From assembly GCA_024509875.1 (NCBI GenBank), contig JAMPIV010014141.1, positions 186,001 to 250,000 on the forward strand: 64,000 nucleotides of DNA. Reading direction: 5' to 3'. A program made the translations under genes and the position numbers. The notes below the pieces were generated by a model. That model was not told the origin of the DNA. It made no database searches and saw only the letters and a program-made list of their open reading frames with translations. The number at the start of each line of letters is the position of its first letter. Position 1 is the first letter of the stretch. Origin of the DNA: Oreohelix idahoensis. Its lineage: Eukaryota > Mollusca > Gastropoda > Stylommatophora > Oreohelicidae. This document shows positions 44,611-55,453 of this stretch, piece after piece.

Positions 44611-46913
44611 ATTTCGTTGGGATTGTTTCATTTCTGATTTGTGGTAATAGAAATTAGCATTTACGTGATTTAATGTGTTAAGTTTACCATTATAATTCAC
44701 TGTGATTTTCTAGCGTTAAAACTAGTGAAATAAAATAACGCGTAGCTATTTTTTACCAGATGTGCAGTTATAATGTAGTTTCCATCACCCGCTTTCTCAC
44801 ACAATAAGAGACGGTTCTAGTTGACTGATTAAGTGCTAGGACGACTATAGTGACAGAATAGAATTCACGTTATATTTCATTTTGTGTATTTATTATAAGT
44901 GAATATTATCTAATATCATACGACTAAACAAACAGACGCCGACAATTTAATAGCTATTAACGACAGGCGATATTTTGTAAGTGCGCGTATGGACAATTAA
45001 ATAATAATAGACATTGTACGCTGATTGTTAACGCGAGCCAGGGGCGGGGAGGGCGCATACCTTCACCCGACTTAGGCATGCCGTGCTAGCGCAAGCTGAC
45101 CGGATAGGAATAGGCTAAAGACACCGTGTGCCTTTTAAATTTAATCGGGACTGATGGAGTGGATAAGGGATCGCCTTGTCCCCGTCTGTGTGCATACATG
45201 TAGATATATAGGATAGTAGCGTTTTTCCATAATGTTTCTTTATTCCTAAGCAGACCTGATCACAAGAGCAGCCAGCGGTTTTCTATTTTTGGTCCTCTTC
45301 TTCATTTACTGAATGGCTAATGTTGTCTCTTCTTGGCTTGCGCATCCCCAAGTTCATTGGTGAACATGATTGGCCAAAGATATACCAGAAACATTTAACG
45401 TGTAAATTTAACTGGACTTATAATTACCCAGATATTTTTTCAATTTTATCATCCCACATGGGTTGTGCAGAAATAATAACACTATCTGACTTTTGACAGT
45501 CGTATCAGCGGATTTATCCAGAAAGTTACGCTGTTTCATAATCGGCGCTCGCCATAGAGTCAGCCGATAGGATTTACCATCACTTATAAATTGTAACAGT
45601 TTTTAGCAACCAGATGTTTCCCAATACTGGAAGTATTTTTTCTCTGTTTACTGTGAACACAAGATCGCGGATTCTACACTAGCTACTCGAAGTGACATTT
45701 GTCGATCCAGGAATAAACCACCAAATTAGGCGTCCACCTTATAAATTCCATTTGTCGAAAGTGGACTGGGGCCAATTTGGAAGATAAAAACACTGGCAAT
45801 TATTATATTCAGGATAATTGTATTTTCCAAGGGAATATCACCAAGATTAGGTAAGGAATGATTGAGTGGCCACGTATGACAGAGAGAGAGAATATTTTCT
45901 TTGTTACAGAAACTGTACCATCCTTGATTTTTTGCTTAAACCTGTTTACTTTACTGAGTAGCATTTATTAGGAATTCCTTTACCTTACTGTCTATTCTGT
46001 AACATAGTGCTAACCTTTGACCTACGGGTTATTAACTTTTTGGGTTCTTATCTCAAGAGGGGAGGGCACATTTATTTCTGTTATTTTTCTTATGTATGTA
46101 AAATCTGATTTTATTTGATCTTTCTTTGGATATTTGATGTTGTCAAGTTTAATGATAATAAAAAACAAAGAAAACTTACCTTGTGTGTTGGTCCATACCC
46201 AATTAACCGTAGTTTTTCATGTTTGTGTGTCTTGTTGTCACATAGCTGTGTGTGTAGTTAAAGTTATATTTCTATGTATGGGGGGGGGGGGGAGAGATTG
46301 TCTTGTACTAAATTATAGTCGTATAGAAAGGATGGAATAGAGAAACTCACTCATTCCATAGACATATCTTTTCCTTAAACTATCACCTGTGGAAATCTAT
46401 TTCTCACATCTTTCTTTCTCACGTACTTATCAACATGCACTCTACTCAGACGGACCAAAAATAACTCTCAAACCTATCCGTGCGACACATATATGAACAT
46501 ATTTTGCTGACGAGGCTTGTTATGGCAGGAATTTCCTGATATATTACTACTATGGAAAGATGAAATATGAAAATATCCTGTGATGAATACCAAGCTGATG
46601 ATTATCTTAATTTTTTCATCAAAAATTGAAGTAAATCGCTCATTGACTCTCTTGACAGTGCTTACAGGTATTGAACATTTTCATTCAGCACATGATGATG
46701 ATAAATGCTGCGATCGTCAATTTCAAGTTGTAGCTCGTTTTACTGAGTTCATCACATAGATGTCTTGGACCTTATTAACGGTTTACATACACGGTTTATG
46801 TGCAAAAAGACACACATTCATTGATGGTCAAGGAATAATGTGACATTTGAATCATTTGAATGCAAAAAGTGATTTATGCTATTGTCGGAACAGCTTCTGA
46901 ATATTAAGGGACT
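44611..46913. other. Unassigned DNA inside the fourth element
   Basis: No gene or known repeat recognised; a G-run lies at 46280-46292. It may be the element's 3' untranslated region or unmarked insertions. Confidence 0.5.
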
Positions 46914-46925
46914 TAACTCAATGAT

Positions 46926-47002
46926 CCCCATCAAGGCCAGCTCCTTGACGTGGAGATGGGGCTCAAGTACAGCCATCAGCGGCTGAAAAACCAAGACTGG
47001 CC
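46926..47002 (+). ncRNA. Candidate HDV-like self-cleaving ribozyme at LINE 5' end
   Basis: A nested double-pseudoknot can be drawn: P1 CCCCATC (46926-46932) with GATGGGG (46955-46961); a two-base joint; P2 GGCCAG (46935-46940) with CTGGCC (46997-47002); three-base-pair P3 TCC/GGA (46942-46944, 46952-46954) with a seven-base loop; P4 CAGCC/GGCTG (46970-46974, 46981-46985); and a P4-P2 joint containing CCAA, fitting the usual C-N-R-A with its catalytic C. P1 starts on the first base after the target duplication, where cleavage would make the RNA 5' end. The P1.1 pairing is not obvious. Found by eye; not tested. Confidence 0.6.
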
Positions 47003-47100
47003 AGGCCCTCCTAGACTCGAGCAAGACCACAGTCTGCCCTAGCAAGTCAAGGTGCTGAAGACGGAGGCAACCAGCCAAGAGGCGCACCACAGCAATCAGG

Positions 47101-50100
47101 ATGCCACGCACATGCGCTATGGGAAGTATGCCTATATCTGCAAAACGTTATGGCACTCGCCCTGTGACGGACACCCAGGCAGGTGCAGTGCCGGGCCCTC
47201 TGCCTCGGAAGGGCCCAACCCCTACTACTGGGGGTCCTTCTCAATTGCCCCGTGGAGCCAGGAGGCATGAGAATAGAGCTACTGGCCAAGCAAAGAAAAG
47301 ACCATTTAAAATAATGCACTGGAATGCTGAAGGCGTCAATAGTAAAAAAGACGGCTACAGCAAAAAATTAGAGCTCGAAAATATCTTGAATGAAGAGCAA
47401 GTAAATGTATGTTGCTTGCAAGAAACCCACCTCAACAAAGACATAGCCTTCAAAATCAGAGGCTACCAGTGCTACCGATCTGACCGAATAGACAGGCGAA
47501 AAGGTGAAATACTGACACTCGTGAGGAATAACATCAGTGCATGTCAGCTTGAAACATATATGGAGGGGGCGGAATACCAGATGCTTCATCTCAGGACAGA
47601 AAGTTCAGAATTCCACCTGCTCAACTACTACTGTCCGAGCGACCGCCCACTGGCACTAGATACAATCCCAGCAAAAGAAAGACTGATTGTATGCGGAGAC
47701 TTCAACAGCCACTCACAGAGCTGGGGCTATGATCACATGGACAGGAGAGGTGAGGAGCTTGAAAACTGGCAGGATGACAATGGGCTTATCCTGATTAACC
47801 AGCCAATCGACCCACCAACCTTCTACTCGAGATCATGGCACACCACCTCTACACCAGACCTGGCATTCCACTCACCCAGCTTGGAGTGGAACACCACACG
47901 CATTGTAGGGAAACAACTTGGAGGCAGCGACCACCGGCCAGTCTTCCTAATTGTGGAAAATGAACTTGTCAAGGAGAGCAGCACTCTCTCTAGGTGGAAC
48001 TACAAGAAGGCAGACTGGACAATGTACCAGCACCGTACTAGTATACTGGCTAGAGATCTGACTGTAGACAAAGACATCAATAAGCTAGTCGATGAATTCA
48101 GCAGATGCATATTACAGGCTGCTCGTGAAACAATACCTAGAGGGGCTCGTAAGCACTACAAACCATATTGGAATAGTGAACTAGAGCAGCTGCACAACGA
48201 CGTGGAAACATCTCGAAAGCAGGCAGAGACCAGTCCATGCCAAGAACACCACAATAACTACCAGCAAGCTAAGGCCAAATTTCAAAGGGCCAAGTTGCAG
48301 GCCAGGCGAAGAAGCTGGAAGGAGAAAACAGAGTCCTTGAACTTTGAAAGAGATACGAGGAAACTGTGGAAGCTGGTAAAACAACTTAACGATGAAGGTA
48401 CAGGGAGAAACTCAAGGATTGCTCTGTACAAAGATGGAAACATCCTCATGGGAAAACAGGCAGCTGATCACTTTGCAGACTCCTTTGCTAAAGACAACAA
48501 CATCGAAGTTAGCCCAGAGAAGCAACAGGAGACTCGTGAGAAACAACACGCAGGACGAGATGGAACCATACCTGAAGTTATGGAGGCACCAATCACATTC
48601 AGAGAACTGGAGCTTGCAATATCCAAATTGAAAATGAGAAAGTCGCCAGGAGTTGATGGAGTGTCCAATGAAATGATTAAGAACTTGGGAACCGCAGCAA
48701 AAACAAAGCTGCTGCAGATCTTCAATATCTGTTGGAACTCAGGCAGAGTTCCACAGACCTGGAGGGAAGCAATCATGATACCACTCCTAAAACCAGGAAA
48801 AGACAGTTCCACTGCCTCCAGCTACAGACCAATCAGCCTTACAAGCTGCCTCTGCAAAACAATGGAACGTATCATCAACCTCAGGCTACAGTGGTACCTT
48901 GAAAGTGAAAACCTTCTTGTACCACAGCAGGCGGGCTTTAGGCAGTGTTATTCCACCGAAGATCAGGCAACTTACCTTTCCCAAGAGATTGAGGATGCGT
49001 TCCAAGATAAGAAACTGGTACTAGCAGCATGGATAGATCTAAGGAAAGCATTTGACAAGGTTTGGAAAGAAGGGCTTCTGAAGAAACTGAGAAATTGTAG
49101 AGTGAATGGTAAGATGTACAAATGGGTGAAAGCATACTTGCATAACAGAAGAGCCCGAGTACAACTAGATGGCCTCAAGAGTAAGAAAATTCTACTGCGT
49201 CATGGCGTCCCTCAGGGAGGGGTTCTGTCCCCCACACTTTTCCTAGTCTACATCAACGACCTGGTTGCTGAACTACCACATGGAATGAAAGTGGCAATGT
49301 ACGCTGATGACCTGGTAATATGGTGCACAGATGAGCATGCAACAGTGGCCACCAAACTGCTACAAAGAGCTATAGATGCCTTAACCTCATGGGCAAATAG
49401 ATGGTGTGTCAGCATCAACACAGACAAGTGCAGCACTACGCTCTTCACCCTCTCTCCCAAACAAAAAGCTGGTGTCATCAAGATAAACGAAGAGCTCCTG
49501 AGAGAAGATAAACAACCCACCTATCTCGGAGTTACATTCGATGATAGGCTGACATGGAAGCAGCACATCAACAAGGCAGCAACAAAGGCCAGGAGGAAGC
49601 TAGCCATCCTGAGAAAACTAAGTGGAACCACATGGGGAGCCAGCGGGAAAATACTTAGTAAAGTTTACCAGCAGGGCATACGACCACACCTGGAATATGG
49701 GTCAGCTGCGTGGTGTCCAGCATCAAACACCACATTACAAGAGCTAGATAAGGTGCAAAACCAGGCGCTTAGGGTCATCACGGGGGCAATGAAATCAACG
49801 CCTATAGTGGAGATGGAGAAAATGGGGAGGATACAAGCACTGAGAGAACGCAGAGACACGAAAGTGCTAACACAGGCAGAAAAGTTCCTCTGTATGCCGA
49901 GCCATCCAATGAAGGACAGATTCCAAAACCTAGCAATGGGGCGACTGAAAAGAAGCAGCTTTATCCACCAGGCCAAACGATTTCGTAGACAAACCTCAGA
50001 CCTGCCTGAAGTTAACAGCCCCCTAAAGTCTGTGCCAGAACAAACCCCTTGGAGAGAGGAGCATGGACTACCAGTACACATCCACACAAAAGTGAAAGGA

Positions 50101-50949
50101 ATATTCGACAGGGATGAACAGAACAGCGTGCAACGTAGGACAGTCACTCTCAGTTTCCTGGATGATGAATACCCACAGGACCTCTGGGTCCGAGTATACA
50201 CGGATGGGTCAGCACAGAATGCAGTAAAGAATGGAGGAGCAGGAGTGTACATAGAATACCCAAACAACACTAGGGATACGGTCAGAGTACCAACGGGGAA
50301 ATTCTGTAACAACTATGATGCAGAAGTCCAGGCAATCAAGGTGGCAACTGAGAAACTACTGAACACCAATCTCGGTCCACAGCCTGTAGTATTCCTGACA
50401 GATGCAAGATCAGCACTCCAAGCACTTCAGTCCAGAAAATTGCCAGTTATACAAGCCCTACTTTCTGAACTGTGCAACCAGCGCAGGGTCGCCATGCAGT
50501 GGATACCGTCTCATTGTGGAATACCAGGAAACGAGAGAGCAGACGGACTGGCTAAAGAAGGTGCTGCAGACGAACAACCGGATGTACCAGTTACGTACCA
50601 TCAGAAGAAAAAGATGATCAAATCTATCAGAAAGCCACCAACATCAACGCAGGATGACTACCAAGCTATGAACAGATCAGAACAAATAGTCATTCTGCGC
50701 CTCAGAACAGGACACAACCGCCTCCGCAGCCACATGTATACAAAATTCAAGATTGGCAATTCAGCCATGTGTACATGTGGACAGGCACCCCAGACAGCGG
50801 AGCACGTACTGCAAGATTGCCCCGAATATGATATATTGAGGCAAACCCACTGGCCCAGAGAAACAACACTGGAAGCAAAACTATATGGACCTCTGTATGA
50901 ACTACAAAAGACAGTGAAGTTTATAGAAGAAACAACATTGCAGATATAG
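47101..50949 (+). CDS. LINE ORF: endonuclease, reverse transcriptase, RNase H
   Basis: 1282 codons, intact. Residues about 1-70 are Pro/Gly/Arg-rich. An APE-like endonuclease starts near MHWNAEGVNS and includes QETH, GDFNSHSQSWG and SDHRP (near 275). RT includes SYRPISLTS, QAGFR, IDLRKAFDKVW, GVPQGGVLSP and YADDL (near 734). RNase H has YTDGS (near 1032), DAEVQA, LTDARSAL and HCGIPGNERAD. A C-terminal Cys-His motif, CTCG...EHVLQDC, lies near 1223-1240. The protein would nick genomic DNA, prime reverse transcription at the nick and degrade the RNA strand. The ATG at 47101 is the first in frame; a start downstream near the endonuclease is possible. The homologue at 59743 shares the N-terminal AGAVPG...TGGPS, supporting translation of that region. 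Confidence 0.93.
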   Translation: MPRTCAMGSMPISAKRYGTRPVTDTQAGAVPGPLPRKGPTPTTGGPSQLPRGARRHENRATGQAKKRPFKIMHWNAEGVNSKKDGYSKKLELENILNEEQVNVCCLQETHLNKDIAFKIRGYQCYRSDRIDRRKGEILTLVRNNISACQLETYMEGAEYQMLHLRTESSEFHLLNYYCPSDRPLALDTIPAKERLIVCGDFNSHSQSWGYDHMDRRGEELENWQDDNGLILINQPIDPPTFYSRSWHTTSTPDLAFHSPSLEWNTTRIVGKQLGGSDHRPVFLIVENELVKESSTLSRWNYKKADWTMYQHRTSILARDLTVDKDINKLVDEFSRCILQAARETIPRGARKHYKPYWNSELEQLHNDVETSRKQAETSPCQEHHNNYQQAKAKFQRAKLQARRRSWKEKTESLNFERDTRKLWKLVKQLNDEGTGRNSRIALYKDGNILMGKQAADHFADSFAKDNNIEVSPEKQQETREKQHAGRDGTIPEVMEAPITFRELELAISKLKMRKSPGVDGVSNEMIKNLGTAAKTKLLQIFNICWNSGRVPQTWREAIMIPLLKPGKDSSTASSYRPISLTSCLCKTMERIINLRLQWYLESENLLVPQQAGFRQCYSTEDQATYLSQEIEDAFQDKKLVLAAWIDLRKAFDKVWKEGLLKKLRNCRVNGKMYKWVKAYLHNRRARVQLDGLKSKKILLRHGVPQGGVLSPTLFLVYINDLVAELPHGMKVAMYADDLVIWCTDEHATVATKLLQRAIDALTSWANRWCVSINTDKCSTTLFTLSPKQKAGVIKINEELLREDKQPTYLGVTFDDRLTWKQHINKAATKARRKLAILRKLSGTTWGASGKILSKVYQQGIRPHLEYGSAAWCPASNTTLQELDKVQNQALRVITGAMKSTPIVEMEKMGRIQALRERRDTKVLTQAEKFLCMPSHPMKDRFQNLAMGRLKRSSFIHQAKRFRRQTSDLPEVNSPLKSVPEQTPWREEHGLPVHIHTKVKGIFDRDEQNSVQRRTVTLSFLDDEYPQDLWVRVYTDGSAQNAVKNGGAGVYIEYPNNTRDTVRVPTGKFCNNYDAEVQAIKVATEKLLNTNLGPQPVVFLTDARSALQALQSRKLPVIQALLSELCNQRRVAMQWIPSHCGIPGNERADGLAKEGAADEQPDVPVTYHQKKKMIKSIRKPPTSTQDDYQAMNRSEQIVILRLRTGHNRLRSHMYTKFKIGNSAMCTCGQAPQTAEHVLQDCPEYDILRQTHWPRETTLEAKLYGPLYELQKTVKFIEETTLQI

Positions 50950-50997
50950 ACAATATATTTCAAGCGAACGAAAGAAGAAGAAGAATAACTCAATGAT

Positions 50998-51983
50998 GCC
51001 TCTCGTGGACAAAGGACATAACTAGAAAAATCCTGACATGCGATCATTATTCTGTATCAGGTTGGACATATGAACAGTGTTGTTTAACGTGAACTTATAA
51101 AGGAACTTTTACTGTAATATGGCAGAGAATCATGGACAAGAACTTTGTGCTCGATTATAAATATTTTCTCTGGACTTTAGTTGGTTATTATTCCACTAGT
51201 ACGGATGACATTATAACATTGATACTTTAAATACAGTGTTTTCATTAGCTGTTTATCACTTTGAATTATCGGGATGAGATTCTGTCTTTGACACAAGGCA
51301 TTAATAAACTCTCACTAATTATATAATTGAACATTTTAATGGTTCTCACAACTATTTGCAATTTGTACCTTACATCAGCGTATACGTACCTGATTGGACA
51401 CACAACTTCGTCATGTTCAATGTAACATGTTTTTCAATTGACACCACAATATTCTTTTTATGACAAGTACTTAAGATGTACACATGACTTTAATCTTTTA
51501 GCGTATGATGTTGCACTCATTCACTTTACTAATATGATTATCTGCCTAAATTCATCTATTTACGCTGTTAATAATCTGTATATTCTATAATGCTTTGCAT
51601 TAGTGCTGTTGAACAATATGTTAACTATTTGACAACTGATACTGGACTTGACAGATAGGTGTTATTGGACGGTGTGAGGTATGTGAGTGCATGTATTGCT
51701 ACCATCATTTTTTAATATGTTGGAACTCTTAGCTATGGCGACCTCACATTGCTGTTAAAAGGAATTTGTCCGTAAGTAGACATTGGCTATGGTCTTAAAA
51801 ACCATGGTGCACACTTTTAATGTTAAATTGCCTGCACTATGGCAGAAACCTGGGTGCTATGCTGATTCTTACTTACAGTGAAATTTGATGTTACCATATT
51901 TCCCGCTGGTGATGTTATACTCACACCACGGACATAATGAAAACAATGTTTTCATTATTTTTGCGCGGGGGGGGGGGGGGGGA
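50998..51983. other. 3' region of fourth element and G-rich tract
   Basis: No gene seen. A run of G with GCGC before it (51963-51982) directly precedes the 3' LTR and is the likely polypurine tract, expanded as a homopolymer. Confidence 0.6.
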
Positions 51984-52605
51984 TGTTATGATTAAAATTC
52001 ATAACGATTATGTCGGTATAATTGGTAGCTCAACCAGGCTCCTTTTCTGATATTTGTATACGAACTTACTTATTAATAAAGGAAGTGACGTCATGCCGTT
52101 ATGGTGGAGAAGCAGAAGCGAACTTTGAAGCAGAAGTGAGGTGATCTTCTGCAAGGAGAGATGCGGCCTGTGTTTGAATGTGAGCGGACGTATATGTATT
52201 GAGCTACTGCAGTACACTGTGTTTTTCCTGCATCATTCCATCACCAGGACATCAATTTACTTAGTTGAGGTGTCCCTTGTTTTTTAGATGCAAGAAATGT
52301 ATGCCTACTCATAAAGATGTCCAGTGGACTAGGAATAATAAAGTTTGTATTTTGTATGATTGCCATTGTCCAGCGTTTGATAGTGAACGGACTGGACTAC
52401 TACTAATTACTGCATTTGCCTTTTGGCGAGAACTGATTTCATGGAGCTTTGTGTAAAGTAAAATAAACTGCATATTTGTGAAAGTGTGAAGGAGGTGTTT
52501 GTCAGCTCACTGCAGTTATGCTGATTCGTGTTGTGTGACTACCCTAGAGTCTACTTTGGCCACGGAGACCTTCTCCGGAATATTTATAATAAACGACACG
52601 CATCA
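51984..52605 (+). repeat. 3' LTR of fourth element
   Basis: 622 bp from TGTTATGATTAAAATTCAT to ACACGCATCA. It opens with a 22-base near-palindrome (GTTATGA...TCATAAC), then GGAAGTGACGTCATG and AGCAGAAG..GATCTTCTGC blocks. AATAAA occurs near the end. The following CTATG has no match at the degraded left end. Confidence 0.8.
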
Positions 52606-55451
52606 CTATGACTTTCTGAATTATCTTTTCGAAGTTCTCAGAGTAACATTTTAGGGGGATGAGTAATGGTGTACCGAGTAAGCTGATTATTTCCCATCCC
52701 ATCAGACTTAATCTACGGACGAAGAGTCAAGCTGCCTGCCTAAAAGGTAGCGGTCGACTTTAATTGCCCAAAGCTGATGTTTTCTCTGTTTCCTGTGCCT
52801 GAAAGTGAACAACTAAGGAAGCGAAATGAATCCACAATTATTAGACCACTTCTGGTGGTATGTGAACTGTGGGCGTCTTCCTCTTTGGGATTATAGCTTA
52901 ACGTAAAATAAAATATATAAAAATAGAAACACGCTAAAAAATGAAGAGTTTGGTTAGGAAACAAATAGGAAGCCGGGGACTTGTGGAGAACTGACCCTAA
53001 GATGCATGATACCTTGGCTTCGTGCTTTCTCACTGATCTTCGAATTTGTCCATGGCCATTTTGTAAGAGGAAAAGGTTGCTTTATACTGTTGGCATTTCT
53101 CACCGTCATTCACACGCGCGTTGTTGACTTCAGTAATTTTTTTCTTGCACGGGGCTCACGATGCAGGCCGTCAGAAAACTCACGCGTCTGCTTGGGGCAG
53201 TCTAAAAAAAATTACATATCACATGACCTATTTCAATGCTGGCTGGTTGGCTGTGACGTCAGTGGCGTAATAAGGGAGGTGCGAGGGGGGGGGGGGCAGT
53301 CCGCGCCGGGTGACAAGAAGGAAGGGGGCGCCATCTGACACTGTTATGAAAGTACCTACTGCTAAAAATATACTTCCTAGTGTTTCTTTAAGGTATGACC
53401 GCCCCAGGTGCCAAATACTTGAGGGACGCTTCTGTGTTACGTTGAGTATCCCATAACTCACCCCGACCTGCAGGTCTGAGTTAGCCTTAAAGATCTGATG
53501 CCCTCTTACCGCCCCTTGCCTAGTATGGCGGTACCAGACGTGCGAGATGTCGGGGAAAAAAAGAAAAAACAAAAAAAAGTGAGCAGGTGGAGGGAGGAGA
53601 CGAAACTAGAGATAAATTTGGAATATGGGCAAAGTATGGAACAAACCACATAGACGCAGTCACTCATACACAAAAACACAGCGCCAGCGTAAATCCCCCC
53701 ACCCTTTCCAACGCAATTGTTGAAAGGAGAATTCTAAAAGCGTCTAAGAAGATACATTTAAATTCATCATAAAACATTGTTTACTTTCAGACTGAGCTCA
53801 ACTTAAAATAACTTTATGTGATTCAGCAGAATGCCAAGGGAAGCTATTATCTCTATCAGTGCAGACAAGGGACACAAGTAAATGCTCCTTTTAGAAACAT
53901 ACTCACATACATTCAAGCACATTAACACTGTGCCATACAAAATTATTTAGTATTGAAAGTTTGCATCTTTAACAGCATTTTTTCCAAGCTCTCAGAAAGC
54001 AAATTAAAGGACACATGATTGTAGACAGCGTACAACTGACCACACAGGTAAGAGTTACAAAACAAAAACTACAGTTAAAAGATAAAAACGGTCCACCAAA
54101 TCGCCAATTAACAACACACAGTTCAGTGATGCAGAAGTGACTACGTGTCAGGTTTCGACCTTAGTTTAGGGCCCCATGTTTTAGAAGGTTGTGTGATTAA
54201 CCTTTGGTCGAGGTACAACTAAAAACTTCAACGATTTACAAGTTATAATATTCTAGGCGATTGTTTTCCAGTTTTGGCAAGTATTCATACGGTTTGTATG
54301 TTCTCGATTATTGGTAGAATGATTACTCAGCTATGTTGTATACAAGGTATAATTGAGATTCTAGTCGAAGCATATCGATATCTACAGAACAGTTCAAGCA
54401 AACGTTTTATTTATGCTGATGTCCTTTACAAAGGCATCCAGATTTATTTAGCCAACAAGCGATCTGGCCGCTGATAGCCAGGATACTGAGTCGTGTATTT
54501 GAACCTTGCTGTTAGTCCCGTTGGACTCCATTAATAAACAGTTCTTTCTGACTTGTGGCTATTGCTTGCTCATGTATGTTGGATATGGAAGCATTAATAG
54601 GATACGAATGACCACTGACAACCTGCTGTGAGTGTAAAAGATCTGGTCTTGAATAACATTCATTTGAGTAATTACATCTCTGGCAGTCGCCAGTTACCAC
54701 TCAAAAGATAGATCTGTAAAATAGTAAACACTACGATCACTTGGAAAATTTATAACAAGAAACTAAGAAGAAAGATTCACCAACTGTCACAGAAGGTTTT
54801 TTCATGGGGCCAAGGTTTGTCATGTAGACTTGGTAGATTGCTGTTGCTGTGACTTAATATTACATAATGCAGTGATAAAATCTTTAGTCCAACTGTGACA
54901 TCGCCAAAACGAGGCAAAACTTTATTTATTTATTTTTTTTAAATAGTGAAAAGATAGACACTGACTAGCTCGGACGTTGGCGTAGCTGGCGAGTCCTTTT
55001 TTAGGAATTTATGCTAGCAGATAGATAATGTTGGTCCTTTTCAGGACTTAGTATCTATCAACGCTGATCAGGTCAGCAGTCAACAGAGTTTACTTTTTTA
55101 TGGTAAATGCGCTCTGATATAACCACATAGGTTGAAAGGGACGCGTCTCGCCAGAAGAGGGCAAAAACCGAACCAAAAAAAAGAAACAAAAAAACGTTAG
55201 TAACAATGACAATAACAAAAATAATACTTCAGAAAAGACATTCAACCAAATAGAAATTAAGCAACAAAAACTAACAAATCATTATAAAAAAAACAACAGA
55301 AAAATTAGCAAACTTACTAACTACTCATAGGACAAGGAAAGACAACGAGGTTAAGAAAAAACACCAACTCAAAAGAACAAAAACTAATACAAATTAAAAC
55401 CAAGTGCAAAGGACAATAGTTATCTATATACAATATAAAAAAAACTGAAGA
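52606..55451. other. Unassigned DNA
   Basis: No convincing gene. The block at 53262-53340 (GGCGTAATAAGGGAGGTGCG, a G-run, CCGCGCCGGGTGACA) resembles the reverse complement of the end of the 36985-37200 repeat. A 66-codon frame at 54274-54474 has no recognised domain and is not called. A-rich tracts dominate 55150-55450. Confidence 0.55.
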
Positions 55452-55453
55452 TA

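Larger units (their letters stand above)
46926..50985 (+). mobile_element. Complete RNase H-type LINE (single ORF)
   Basis: A 12-base target duplication TAACTCAATGAT (46914-46925 and 50986-50997) bounds a 4060-bp element with a 175-base 5' untranslated region, one long frame and a (GAA)n 3' tail. The endonuclease-RT-RNase H architecture and simple-repeat tail point to the I/Nimb-like side of non-LTR elements; the exact clade needs a tree. No separate ORF1 is present. It is inserted in the 3' region of the fourth LTR element. The frame is intact, so it could be recent. Confidence 0.92.
39449..52605 (+). mobile_element. Fourth LTR element, deleted, with later insertions
   Basis: LTRs at about 39449-39993 and 51984-52605 are highly similar over about 540 bp. 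The 5' LTR is followed by AAATTGGTGGCCTCAAGCC, a primer-binding-like sequence close to those of the nested elements. The interior keeps gag fragments (40963-42830), an RRM-like segment (42842-43129) and the RT end plus RNase H (43332-43940); protease, integrase and most of RT are gone. A G-rich tract (51966-51982) precedes the 3' LTR. The frame ends right after RNase H, as in the Gmr1-like copies. Inside its 3' region sit an LTR-like repeat (44003-44610) and a LINE (46926-50985). Confidence 0.75.

Noticed and set aside
49665..50312. 215-codon minus-strand frame within the LINE ORF
   Set aside because: It lies wholly opposite the intact RT-RNase H frame, has no domain, and is absent opposite the homologous LINE.
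54274..54474. 66-codon frame as a possible small gene
   Set aside because: No recognisable domain, no supporting context and length expected by chance in AT-rich DNA.
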